DNA from: AVCC01 sp041736255
GTDB lineage: Bacteria; Pseudomonadota; Gammaproteobacteria; Burkholderiales; Burkholderiaceae_D
Direction of reading: 5' to 3'
Length of the DNA: 64,000 bases
Assembly (NCBI GenBank): GCA_041736255.1
Contig: JBGSTZ010000031.1
Location: forward strand, 1-64,000
Shown: positions 15,574-23,490 of the stretch, in pieces
Layout: each line of letters starts with the position of its first letter
Numbering within the stretch: the first letter of the stretch is position 1
Notes under the pieces: generated by a model
Seen by the model: the letters and a program-made list of their open reading frames with translations, nothing else
Told to the model about the DNA's origin: nothing
Databases searched by the model: none
Position numbers and translations under genes: made by a program

Positions 15574-16758
15574 TTACACCGTCTCGGCAAACAGTTCGCG
15601 CCCGATCAGCATGCGGCGGATTTCACTGGTGCCGGCGCCGATTTCATACAACTTGGCGTCGCGCCACAGGCGGCCGACCGGGTATTCGTTAATGTAACCG
15701 TTGCCGCCCAGGGTCTGGATCGCTTCGCCAGCCATCCAGGTGGCTTTTTCAGCCGAATACAAAATTGCACCAGCCGCATCCTTGCGCAATGCGCGCACCG
15801 CTTCCGGATTCTTGGCACGGTCGCATGCCTGGCCGACTGCGTAGACATAGGATTTGCAGGCCATCATGGTCGAGTACATGTCTGCCAACTTGCCTTGCAT
15901 TAACTGGAATTCGCCGATCGCCTGACCGAATTGCTTGCGGTCATGGATATACGGCACCACCACGTCCATGCAGGCGACCATGATGCCCAGCGGTCCGCCT
16001 GACAATACGGTGCGCTCGAAATCGAGGCCCGACATCAGCACGTTGACGCCGCGACCTACGCCGCCGAGGATGTTTTCCACCGGCACTTCGCAATCCCGGA
16101 ACACCAGCTCGCCGGTGTGCGAGCCGCGCATGCCGAGCTTGTCGAGTTTTTGCGCAATCGAGAAACCCGCAAAACCTTTTTCGACGATGAAAGCGGTCAT
16201 GCCGCGTGAACCTGCCTCCGGATCGGTTTTGGCATAGACCACCAGCGTATCGGCGTCGGGGCCGTTGGTGATCCACATCTTGTTGCCGTTCAACACATAG
16301 CGGTCGCCCTTCAGGTCAGCACGCAGCTTCATGCTGACCACGTCGGAACCGGCGTTCGGCTCCGACATCGCCAGCGCGCCGATATGGTCGCCGGAAATCA
16401 GTTTCGGCAGGTATTTGGCTTTTTGTTCAGGCGTGCCGTTGCGCTTGATCTGGTTCACGCACAGATTCGAATGCGCGCCATACGACAGTCCGACCGAAGC
16501 TGAAGCGCGCGAGATTTCTTCCATCGCGATGATGTGCGCCAAATAACCCATGCCGATGCCGCCGTCTTCTTCCGAAACGGTAATCCCGAGCAGGCCGAGG
16601 TCGCCCATTTTTTTCCACAGATCCATAGGGAACTGGTCGGTGCGATCAAGTTCAGCCGCGCGCGGTGCGATTTCTGCCTGTGCGAACTGTTGGATGGTGT
16701 CGCGCAGTGCGGCGATGTCTTCGCCGTGGTCAAAGTTTAAGCCGGATAAGTGGAGCAT
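15574..16758 (-). CDS. liuA: Isovaleryl-CoA dehydrogenase
   Basis: A 394-residue FAD acyl-CoA dehydrogenase. It carries the isovaleryl-CoA-specific catalytic base E248 in SGLDFERTVLSGGPLGIM. The usual C-terminal glutamate position reads YEIGAGTSEIR, as in human IVD. It converts isovaleryl-CoA to 3-methylcrotonyl-CoA, the substrate of LiuBD. The start ATG 16758 is 73 bp after the thioesterase gene, and both are preceded by a LiuR-type operator. The short leader contains small AATTCC-type direct repeats. The residue pattern makes this the best-supported enzyme in the cluster. Confidence 0.95.
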   Translation of the reverse strand: MLHLSGLNFDHGEDIAALRDTIQQFAQAEIAPRAAELDRTDQFPMDLWKKMGDLGLLGITVSEEDGGIGMGYLAHIIAMEEISRASASVGLSYGAHSNLCVNQIKRNGTPEQKAKYLPKLISGDHIGALAMSEPNAGSDVVSMKLRADLKGDRYVLNGNKMWITNGPDADTLVVYAKTDPEAGSRGMTAFIVEKGFAGFSIAQKLDKLGMRGSHTGELVFRDCEVPVENILGGVGRGVNVLMSGLDFERTVLSGGPLGIMVACMDVVVPYIHDRKQFGQAIGEFQLMQGKLADMYSTMMACKSYVYAVGQACDRAKNPEAVRALRKDAAGAILYSAEKATWMAGEAIQTLGGNGYINEYPVGRLWRDAKLYEIGAGTSEIRRMLIGRELFAETV

Positions 16759-16831
16759 GTCGTCCTCACATTTTTGGAAGTTACAGGAATTAATTTATAA
16801 GTATTAATTTACAGGAATTACTTTGTTGGAA

Positions 16832-17281
16832 TTATTTTGTTGGAATTACAAACAGGGTTTGCTGCATGATCGCGCAGAGTTTTTCGACGCCGTCTTTCAC
16901 CGCAAAGACCTCGGCGCTGGAAACCACCAGCGTTTTTCCGGATTTCAGCACTTTGCCGCGTGCGATCAGGGTGTCGCCAATGCCGGGCGCGATGAAATTG
17001 ATCTTGTATTCGGCGGTCAGGCATTCACGTTCAGGCATCAGCAGCGTGTTGGCCGCATAACCGCCGGCCGCATCGGCCAGAGTGCCGATCACGCCGCCAT
17101 GGAAAAATCCGTGTTGCTGGGTCACTGCCGTGCTCATCGGCAGCACGATCTCGCAGCTGCCGTCAGCTGCCCTGGTCAGGCGCGCATGCCACGCCATCAG
17201 CGCGCCTTGCTGCACGAAACTGGCTGCCAGCAGGGCATCGATAGGTTCGGATGCGGATTCGGAAGATTCGTGTTGTGGCAT
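16832..17281 (-). CDS. PaaI-type hotdog-fold thioesterase
   Basis: A 149-residue hotdog-fold protein with the PaaI signature GFFHGGVIGTLADAAGG (HGG at 61-63, acidic D70). It probably hydrolyses small acyl- or aryl-CoA esters and may relieve CoA trapping during leucine catabolism. I chose ATG 17281 with GGAG just upstream; the longer reading adds a hydrophobic stretch absent from the family. The LiuR-type palindrome 60 bp upstream puts it at the head of a thioesterase-liuA unit. The stop codon falls inside a short direct repeat (AATTCCAACAAA twice, minus strand). Confidence 0.85.
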   Translation of the reverse strand: MPQHESSESASEPIDALLAASFVQQGALMAWHARLTRAADGSCEIVLPMSTAVTQQHGFFHGGVIGTLADAAGGYAANTLLMPERECLTAEYKINFIAPGIGDTLIARGKVLKSGKTLVVSSAEVFAVKDGVEKLCAIMQQTLFVIPTK

Positions 17282-17341
17282 CGCGGGCTCCGGTGGTCGG
17301 GAAGTTGGAACGCAAAAAATGAACACAAATAATACCTGCAA

Positions 17342-17363
17342 TTGACGTTAACGTAAACGTCAA
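17342..17363 (-). promoter_or_regulatory. LiuR-type operator before thioesterase-liuA
   Basis: A nearly perfect 22-bp palindrome, TTGACGTT then WACGTW-like centre then AACGTCAA. On the minus strand TTTACG is followed after 17 bp by TATTAT, a good -35/-10 pair overlapping the operator. It resembles the LiuR binding pattern known in proteobacteria. Confidence 0.8.
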
Positions 17364-17419
17364 CCATATTTCAGTGCCGGATTAAGCTTGTATCCACTAT
17401 TTGCATCGGAATCTTTACT

Positions 17420-17875
17420 TCATTTGCCAGCGACCGCGTTTGTCGCCGAGTCGTTTGCGACAGTCGTATCCTTGTTAGATTTGGTCTGGGCCGGCTTGCC
17501 GCTCGCCAGCACGCGCCGGCATTCTGCTTCGTGATTGGAGATTTCCGCCAGCGCGGCTTCGATGTCTTCGCGCTTTTGCTCCAACGTCTTGCGGTGTCGG
17601 GCCATGACGTCGAAGAAACTTTGGATCTGGACTGCGGTGTCTTTCGGTGACTCGTACATGTCGACCAGGCTCTTGATTTCCTGCAAGGTCAGGCCGAGAC
17701 GCTTGCCGCGCAAGGTGAGCTTCAGGCGGGTGCGGTCGCGCGCGCCATAGATCCGGCTGCGTCCGCCCGCGCCTTCGCGCGCCGGGCTGATCAGGCCCTG
17801 GTCTTCATAAAAGCGGATCGCGCGCGGCGTGATGTCGAATTCGCGCGCCAGTTCAGTGATGGTATAGGTCGGCAT
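17420..17875 (-). CDS. liuR: MerR-family regulator of leucine/isovalerate catabolism
   Basis: 151 residues with an N-terminal MerR winged helix (YTITELAREFDITPRAIRFY at 4-23), a dimerisation helix around 80-125 and a short Lys/Ala-rich tail. There is no metal-binding cysteine cluster. LiuR-type regulators control liu genes in response to branched-chain acyl-CoA intermediates. The match of palindromic operators at three places in this cluster supports that role. It is divergent from the metallo-hydrolase gene, with one operator in the 108-bp gap, so it may regulate itself and that gene. Confidence 0.88.
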   Translation of the reverse strand: MPTYTITELAREFDITPRAIRFYEDQGLISPAREGAGGRSRIYGARDRTRLKLTLRGKRLGLTLQEIKSLVDMYESPKDTAVQIQSFFDVMARHRKTLEQKREDIEAALAEISNHEAECRRVLASGKPAQTKSNKDTTVANDSATNAVAGK

Positions 17876-17910
17876 GGGGCGGCAAGTTGAATTTGTGTTT
17901 AGAATCGCAG

Positions 17911-17926
17911 TTTACGTTAACGTCAA
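17911..17926. promoter_or_regulatory. LiuR-type operator between liuR and metallo-hydrolase gene
   Basis: TTTACGTTAACGTCAA is a 16-bp palindrome-like site between the divergent genes. On the minus strand TTGACG and TCTAAA are spaced 17 bp, a plausible liuR promoter that the site overlaps. Confidence 0.75.
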
Positions 17927-17983
17927 CCACATTGTATAGGCGAGATTGTCTATCGTGTAAATCCTAAAATAGGAAAGTCCGCC

Positions 17984-19051
17984 ATGAATGCTCTGGAAGC
18001 ACAACTCGATTACCCGTTCGGCGACAGCTTGCCGGCCTCCGGTGGATTATTTGAAGTCGCGCCGGGCCTGTACTGGTTGCGCATGGGCTTGCCGTTCGCG
18101 CTGAACCATATCAATCTGTGGCTGCTGGAGGATGAATTCCGCGGTGAGGCGGGCTGGACCATCATCGATTGCGGCATCTCCAACGACGCTACCCGCGCGA
18201 ATTGGGAATCGATTTTCGCCACCCAGTTGCGCGGCTTGCCGGTGCTGCGGGTGATCGCCACCCATTGCCATCCGGACCACGTCGGCCTAGCCGACTGGCT
18301 GTGCAGCCGCTGGGATGCGCCGCTGTGGATGACGGCCGGCGAATACAGCTTTGCGCGCATGATGTCGGCCGCGCTGCCGGGCGTGGACGGCACCGCGATG
18401 CTGCCGCACTTCCAACAGCACGGTTTGAACGATCCGGTGATGCAGGAAACCTTGCAAGGACGCAAGAGTTACTACCCGACACTGGTGCCGTCGGTGCCGG
18501 CCGCTTACCACCGCTTGCAGGAAGGCCAAACCGTGCGCATCGGCCGGCGCGATTGGCGCGTGATTACTGGTTTCGGCCATTCGCCCGAACATGCGGCGCT
18601 GGCCTGCACCGAGGATGCGCTGCTGATTGCCGGCGACATGGTGTTGCCGCGCATTTCCACCAATGTCTCGGTGTTCGCGGTCGAGCCGGAATCCAATCCG
18701 GTGCGCGAATATCTGGATTCCTTGCAGAAATATCTGGCGCTGCCGGCCGATACGCTGGTGCTGCCGAGCCACGGCAAGCCGTTCCGCGGCCTGGCCACGC
18801 GTATCGCCCAACTGGACGCGCATCACGCAGAACGTCTGGCCGAAGTGCTGGCGGCCTGCGCCAAGCCGAAATCCGCAGCCGACATCGTGCCGATCATGTT
18901 CCTGCGTCCGCTCGATTCGCACCAGCTTAGCTTCGCGCTGGGCGAAGCGCTGGCGCATTTGCATCTGCTGTGGTTTGACGGCAGCCTGCAACGGATTACA
19001 GGCGACGACGGTGTGTTCCGGTTTCAGACGGTAGCCAGCAACGCGCATTAA
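17984..19051 (+). CDS. MBL-fold metallo-hydrolase
   Basis: A 355-residue metallo-beta-lactamase-fold hydrolase. The metal motif is THCHPDH (H94, H96, D98, H99). A second His segment is FGHSPEHAA, an Asp ligand lies in IAGDMVLP, and a further His in LPSHGKPF. No signal peptide, so it should act in the cytoplasm. The family includes glyoxalase II-like thioesterases and other hydrolases. A thioester substrate would fit the setting next to liuR but is inference. AGGAAAG precedes the ATG. It shares its upstream region and the LiuR-type site with liuR. Confidence 0.87.
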   Translation: MNALEAQLDYPFGDSLPASGGLFEVAPGLYWLRMGLPFALNHINLWLLEDEFRGEAGWTIIDCGISNDATRANWESIFATQLRGLPVLRVIATHCHPDHVGLADWLCSRWDAPLWMTAGEYSFARMMSAALPGVDGTAMLPHFQQHGLNDPVMQETLQGRKSYYPTLVPSVPAAYHRLQEGQTVRIGRRDWRVITGFGHSPEHAALACTEDALLIAGDMVLPRISTNVSVFAVEPESNPVREYLDSLQKYLALPADTLVLPSHGKPFRGLATRIAQLDAHHAERLAEVLAACAKPKSAADIVPIMFLRPLDSHQLSFALGEALAHLHLLWFDGSLQRITGDDGVFRFQTVASNAH

Positions 19052-19082
19052 ATATACTTTATGCAAAACGTAGGTTATGAAA

Positions 19083-19140
19083 CGTAGGTCGGAAAAGCGC
19101 AGTTGCCTTGTCGGAAGGCGCTGCGCTTTTCCGACCTACG
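19083..19140. repeat. GTAG-headed palindromic repeat (family F)
   Basis: Perfect 20-bp arms CGTAGGTCGGAAAAGCGCAG and its inverse, with an 18-bp loop. It lies between two convergent genes and could terminate both. Confidence 0.8.
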
Positions 19141-19166
19141 CTTTTCCGATTTACGGCTTTTTCATC

Positions 19167-19958
19167 CTACAGTTCTGCCAACGTTTTCAGATAGCGCAAT
19201 CCCGCAATTGCCCGGCTGCCGTACCACGACAGCATTTCGCCGTCGACCAATTGCACCGGCTTGCCGATCTGGCGTTCCAGCGCATCGACATGCGCTTCCG
19301 TGAAGCGGTACGGCTCGGTCGACAGCAACACTGTGTCAATTGCATCGACCACGCTCGGCGACCAGTCGAACACCGGATAACGTGCATCCGACTGCGGCGC
19401 TTGCCACACTTGCCAGCCGATCTGCGTCAGCATGTTGGCGATGTAAGTCTCTTTCGACACCGTCATCCACGGGTCTTTCCAAATGCAATACAAGACGGTG
19501 CGCGTCTCTTGTTTGGGCAGCGCCGCCAGTTCAGCATAAGCGTGCTCAAAGGCGCGGCACAGGCAATCCGCTTGCGACGTAGCGCCGAAGATGCCGCCCA
19601 GCAATTGGTACAGCTCCAGGTTGTCGCGCGGGGTATTAGGGTGCGTGACGATCACGTGCGGGATAAAAGCGGACAGCGCTTCGACCATCGGCTTTTCGTT
19701 TTCATCGATATTGACAATCAGATGCGTCGGCGCCAGCGCGCGGATTTTTTCAAGATTCACATCCTTGGTGCCGCCGATTTTTGGAATCGCGCTTACCAGG
19801 TCTTTCGGATGGATGCAAAATCCGGTGCGCCCGACGATCTGCTGCGCCAATCCCAGATCGCACAGCAGTTCGGTGATCGACGGCACCAGGCTGACGATAC
19901 GCGGCTGTGCATCCGCTGCAATTGCTGCATGCACGTGCCCCATCGCATCAATTAGCAT
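19167..19958 (-). CDS. Leaderless BtuF-like cobalamin-binding protein
   Basis: A 263-residue protein of the type III periplasmic-binding fold found in B12 (BtuF) binding proteins. It starts with RIVSLVPSITELLCDLGL and later has GRTGFCIHP. It has no signal peptide or lipobox, so unlike true BtuF it should stay in the cytoplasm unless a different start is used. I chose ATG 19958 (GGAG upstream). A 24-codon open frame with its own AAGGA site (20026-19952) overlaps this start. It is divergent from the B12-dependent nrdJ, so a role in cobalamin handling or delivery is attractive but unproven. Confidence 0.75.
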   Translation of the reverse strand: MLIDAMGHVHAAIAADAQPRIVSLVPSITELLCDLGLAQQIVGRTGFCIHPKDLVSAIPKIGGTKDVNLEKIRALAPTHLIVNIDENEKPMVEALSAFIPHVIVTHPNTPRDNLELYQLLGGIFGATSQADCLCRAFEHAYAELAALPKQETRTVLYCIWKDPWMTVSKETYIANMLTQIGWQVWQAPQSDARYPVFDWSPSVVDAIDTVLLSTEPYRFTEAHVDALERQIGKPVQLVDGEMLSWYGSRAIAGLRYLKTLAEL

Positions 19959-20180
19959 GATCGGCTCCGGTGACCGCAGCGGCGCGAGCCAGTACTGAAA
20001 ACTTCGGTAATGAAAGCATAAGTCATGGCAATTCCTTGAAAATATATACTGCGCATTTTTTCCAAATATTAAAGCACGGCCGGCTATTGTGCAGCGAACC
20101 ACGGCCGTGTGATGACGTAAAAATTTGGTAAACTGGCGCTTGCTCTTGTGTGTGCTGGTACGAGCGGGATTTCGTTAATA

Positions 20181-20227
20181 CCACTACCTGTAGTAGTAAG
20201 TATAAAAAATTTCACTGCATGTGTATT
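20181..20227 (+). promoter_or_regulatory. Tandem NrdR-box-like sites upstream of nrdJ
   Basis: Two 16-bp dyads lie at 20181-20196 (core CTACCTGTAG) and 20212-20227 (core CTGCATGTGT). Their centres are 31 bp apart, three helical turns, as is usual for paired NrdR boxes. They sit just upstream of the candidate -35 of nrdJ. Confidence 0.65.
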
Positions 20228-20232
20228 TTAAT

Positions 20233-20262
20233 TTGCTGATGCTGCTTAAATTGGGGGATAAT
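20233..20262 (+). promoter_or_regulatory. Candidate nrdJ promoter
   Basis: TTGCTG (20233-20238) and GATAAT (20257-20262) with an 18-bp spacer, next to the NrdR-like boxes. The leader to the nrdJ ATG would be about 170 nt. I see no B12-riboswitch motif in it. Confidence 0.5.
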
Positions 20263-20437
20263 ACGCCTCACCGAAACCCGCATCACGGGCGTTTTCAGAA
20301 TCTGGAAACCGGTGGCAACAAATACCTTATTCCAATCGCATTTATCGCATTAATCGCATCTGGACGCATCGCCAACACCACATTACCGAATTCAGATTAA
20401 CGTCCGGCGCAGCGTCGCCGGCAACAAGGAGCCAACC

Positions 20438-23296
20438 ATGCAACAACTCGAAAATACCGCTATCGCGCTGGCCGAACCGCAAGTCATTTCCACAGAAGTA
20501 TTGATAGAAAAATACGCCAAGGGCGGCGAAACCAGCATCGACGAAGTCCGCGCCCGCGTGGCAAAAGCGCTGGCACAGGTCGAAGAAGGCAAGCAACGCA
20601 AGAAGCACGCCGATGAATTCCTGTGGGCAATGCAACACGGCTTTATCCCGGCCGGGCGCGTCAACAGCGCCGCCGGCACCGACTTGCAAAGCACGCTGAT
20701 CAATTGCTTCGTGCAGCCAGTCGGCGACTCGATCACCGAGCGCGTCGGCGGCAAGCCCGGCATTTATACCGCGCTGGCGCAAGCGGCTGAAACCATGCGG
20801 CGCGGCGGCGGCGTCGGCTACAACTTTTCCGCGATCCGTCCCAAGGGCGCGTTGGTCAAGGGCACCGGCAGCAGTGCGTCCGGCCCGATTTCCTACATGA
20901 AAGTATTCGACCGCTCGTGCGAAACGGTGGAATCGGCCGGCGCCCGTCGCGGCGCGCAAATGGCGGTGGTCAACGTGACCCATCCGGACGTGCTCGATTT
21001 CATCACCGTCAAGCAGGAACGCGGCCAACTGAACAACTTTAACGTCTCGGTCGGCGTCACCGACGCTTTCATGCAAGCGGTGGAAGCCGACTTGCCGTTC
21101 GAACTGGCGCACATCAACGAGCCGAATGCCGAACTCAAGCAAAACGGTGCCTATCTGCGCGCCGACGGCCTGTGGGTATACCGGACCGTGCAGGCGCGCG
21201 AAGTTTGGGATTTGATCATGCAAAGCACTTACGCGGCGGCCGAACCGGGCGTGCTGTACATGGACCGCATCAATGCCGAAAACAATCTGTCGTACTGCGA
21301 AACCATCGAAGCCACCAACCCGTGCGGCGAACAACCGCTGCCGGATTACGGTTGCTGCTGCCTCGGCAGCCTGAATCTGACCGAGTACGTGACCGCGCCA
21401 TTCACGCCCGAAGCAGCGTTCGATTTCGGATTGATGGCAAAAGTCACCAAGATTGCAGTGCGCATGCTAGACAACGTGTTGATCGCCACCAAGTGGCCGC
21501 TGGAAGAACAGGCGAAGGAAGCTGAAGCCAAGCGCCGCTTGGGCCTCGGCTTTACCGGCCTCGGCGACGCGCTGATCATGCTGGGCGTGCGCTACGACTC
21601 CGAACAGGGTCGCGCATTGTCCGGCCAGATCGCGCGCGAAATGCGCGACGCTGCCTATTTCGGTTCGGTCGATCTGGCCAAGGAACGCGGCGCGTTCCCG
21701 ATGCTGGATGCTGACAAATATCTGCAAGGCGGTTTTGCTGCGCGCCTGCCGGATGCACTCAAGGATGCAATCCGTACCCACGGCATCCGCAACTCGCATC
21801 TGACCTCGATTGCGCCGACCGGCACCATTTCGCTGGCGTTTGCCGACAATGCGTCGAACGGTATCGAACCGGCGTTCTCGTGGTTCTACAACCGCATGAA
21901 GCGCATGGCCGACGGGACAAAAAAAGATTACACGGTGGAAGACCACGCGTACCGGATGTATCGTGCGCTCGGCCACGATGTCGACCAGCTGCCGCCGGCT
22001 TTCGTCTCGGCGCTGGAAATTTCCGCCACCGACCACATGCTGATGGTGGCCGAAGTCGCGCCCTACGTCGATGCTGCGATCTCGAAGACCGTCAACGTGC
22101 CGGCCGATTATCCGTATGTCGAGTTCAAGAATCTGTACATGGAAGCCTGGCGCAAGGGTCTGAAAGGCATCACTACCTATCGCCCGAATAGCGTGCTGGG
22201 CGCTGTGCTGTCGGTTCCCACGGCTACCGCGACCGCGGAAGTCAGCACGCCGCAGCCGATCACGCTGTCGGAACAGGACAAGCGGCTGGTGCTGACCGAA
22301 GTCGCGATGTCGCCGCCGCTGGCCTCGCTGCGCTGGCCGTCGCGTCCGGGTTTGCCGTCCGGCACTTCCGGCTGGGTCAGCGCCACCATGCGTACTCCGC
22401 AAGGCGATTTTGCGGTGGCCGTATCGGACCAGGCCAACGTGCCGTTTGAAGTCTGGGTGCTGGGCGGCCAACCGCCACGCGGTCTGGATGCGATCGCCAA
22501 AACCCTGTCGACCGATATGCGCGCCAATGATCGCGGCTGGCTGCGCAAGAAACTCTCGGTGCTCACCCACGCCTACGGCGAAGGCTTCCAGATGCCGATG
22601 CCGCCCAACGGTGTCATGGTGCAAGTGCCCAGCACCACCGCCGCACTGGCCCAGTTGCTGGAATGGCGCTACAACCAGTTAGGCGCGCTCGACGCCCGGC
22701 CCGGCGATCCGAGCCCGGTGCTCAACGCGCTGTTCGCGCCGCACGAGCCGAAGACCGGCACCGACGGCACGCTGGCCTGGGTGGCCGACATCATCAACCC
22801 ATCGACCGGCGATGATTTCGTACTTATGCTGAAAGAGCTGCAAATGCCCGACGGCAGCCGCCGCCCGTACAGCATGTGGCTGACCGGCGCCTACCCGCGC
22901 GCGCTGGACGGCCTGTGCAAATTGCTCAGCCTCGACATGCGCGTCATCGACCCGGCCTGGATCGGCATGAAGCTGCGCAAGCTGCTTAACTACGCGGAAC
23001 CGCGCGGCGACTTCCTGGCGCGCGTCCCCGGCAGCGAAAAGCAAGCCAGCTATCCGTCCACCGTGGCCTACGTCGCGCAGCTGGTAATCCACCGCTACGC
23101 AATGCTAGGCATCCTGACCGAAGCCGGTACCCCGGTCAACGCGATGGGCGTAGTCACCGACGAGCCGACCCACCAGCCCAAAGTCAGCACCACGATGGCC
23201 GGCCGCCCGTGCGCCGAATGCGGCAACAGCACCGTGATCAAGAAGGATGGCTGCGATTTTTGTACGGCTTGCGGGGCTATTGGTAGTTGCGGTTGA
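20438..23296 (+). CDS. nrdJ: Adenosylcobalamin-dependent (class II) ribonucleotide reductase
   Basis: A 952-residue class II reductase that makes deoxyribonucleotides with a B12-generated thiyl radical, so it works with or without oxygen. The active-site features are C90 (LINCFVQP) and N294-P-C296-G-E298 in the finger loop. The tail ends in a CAECG...CDFCTACG zinc-ribbon-like, redox-type cysteine cluster. Between the catalytic barrel and tail are two related segments (about 643-755 and 775-890, compare VWVLGGQPPRGLDA with MWLTGAYPRALDG), a tandem TSCPD-like duplication. AAGGAG precedes the ATG. A strong terminator follows. NrdR-like boxes suggest repression by NrdR. Confidence 0.95.
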   Translation: MQQLENTAIALAEPQVISTEVLIEKYAKGGETSIDEVRARVAKALAQVEEGKQRKKHADEFLWAMQHGFIPAGRVNSAAGTDLQSTLINCFVQPVGDSITERVGGKPGIYTALAQAAETMRRGGGVGYNFSAIRPKGALVKGTGSSASGPISYMKVFDRSCETVESAGARRGAQMAVVNVTHPDVLDFITVKQERGQLNNFNVSVGVTDAFMQAVEADLPFELAHINEPNAELKQNGAYLRADGLWVYRTVQAREVWDLIMQSTYAAAEPGVLYMDRINAENNLSYCETIEATNPCGEQPLPDYGCCCLGSLNLTEYVTAPFTPEAAFDFGLMAKVTKIAVRMLDNVLIATKWPLEEQAKEAEAKRRLGLGFTGLGDALIMLGVRYDSEQGRALSGQIAREMRDAAYFGSVDLAKERGAFPMLDADKYLQGGFAARLPDALKDAIRTHGIRNSHLTSIAPTGTISLAFADNASNGIEPAFSWFYNRMKRMADGTKKDYTVEDHAYRMYRALGHDVDQLPPAFVSALEISATDHMLMVAEVAPYVDAAISKTVNVPADYPYVEFKNLYMEAWRKGLKGITTYRPNSVLGAVLSVPTATATAEVSTPQPITLSEQDKRLVLTEVAMSPPLASLRWPSRPGLPSGTSGWVSATMRTPQGDFAVAVSDQANVPFEVWVLGGQPPRGLDAIAKTLSTDMRANDRGWLRKKLSVLTHAYGEGFQMPMPPNGVMVQVPSTTAALAQLLEWRYNQLGALDARPGDPSPVLNALFAPHEPKTGTDGTLAWVADIINPSTGDDFVLMLKELQMPDGSRRPYSMWLTGAYPRALDGLCKLLSLDMRVIDPAWIGMKLRKLLNYAEPRGDFLARVPGSEKQASYPSTVAYVAQLVIHRYAMLGILTEAGTPVNAMGVVTDEPTHQPKVSTTMAGRPCAECGNSTVIKKDGCDFCTACGAIGSCG

Positions 23297-23327
23297 TTGC
23301 GGATTACGCCATAAGCTGCTTGTAAAT

Positions 23328-23367
23328 AAAACAAAACCCCGGCGAGAGATCGTCGGGGTTTTGTTTT
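23328..23367 (+). terminator. Rho-independent terminator after nrdJ
   Basis: Stem ACAAAACCCCGGCGA pairs with TCGTCGGGGTTTTGT around a short loop, followed by T residues. It is the clearest intrinsic terminator in the first half of the window. Confidence 0.9.
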
Positions 23368-23373
23368 AGACGA

Positions 23374-23457
23374 TAGGTTGGGCTAACGCCGTATCAGCCC
23401 AACATTCGTTAGCGATATCTATCTGTTCCAGATGTTGGGCTTTGCAGTCCAACCTAC
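23374..23457. repeat. Palindromic repeat (family B, copy 2)
   Basis: It starts TAGGTTGGGCTAACGCC and ends CCAACCTAC, like the copy at 1670-1760. The loop TATCTGTTCCA is also seen in the loop of the family A element at 626-640, a hint that families exchange parts. Confidence 0.75.
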
Positions 23458-23490
23458 TGAGCTAAAGGTAACTACTCATGGACATGCAAT

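Noticed and set aside
20263..20437. Cobalamin riboswitch before nrdJ
   Set aside because: No B12-box-like sequence or matching fold was found. The NrdR-like boxes explain regulation better.
21467..22624. A 385-codon open frame antisense to nrdJ
   Set aside because: Antisense shadow of a long G+C-rich gene without recognisable motifs or ribosome site.
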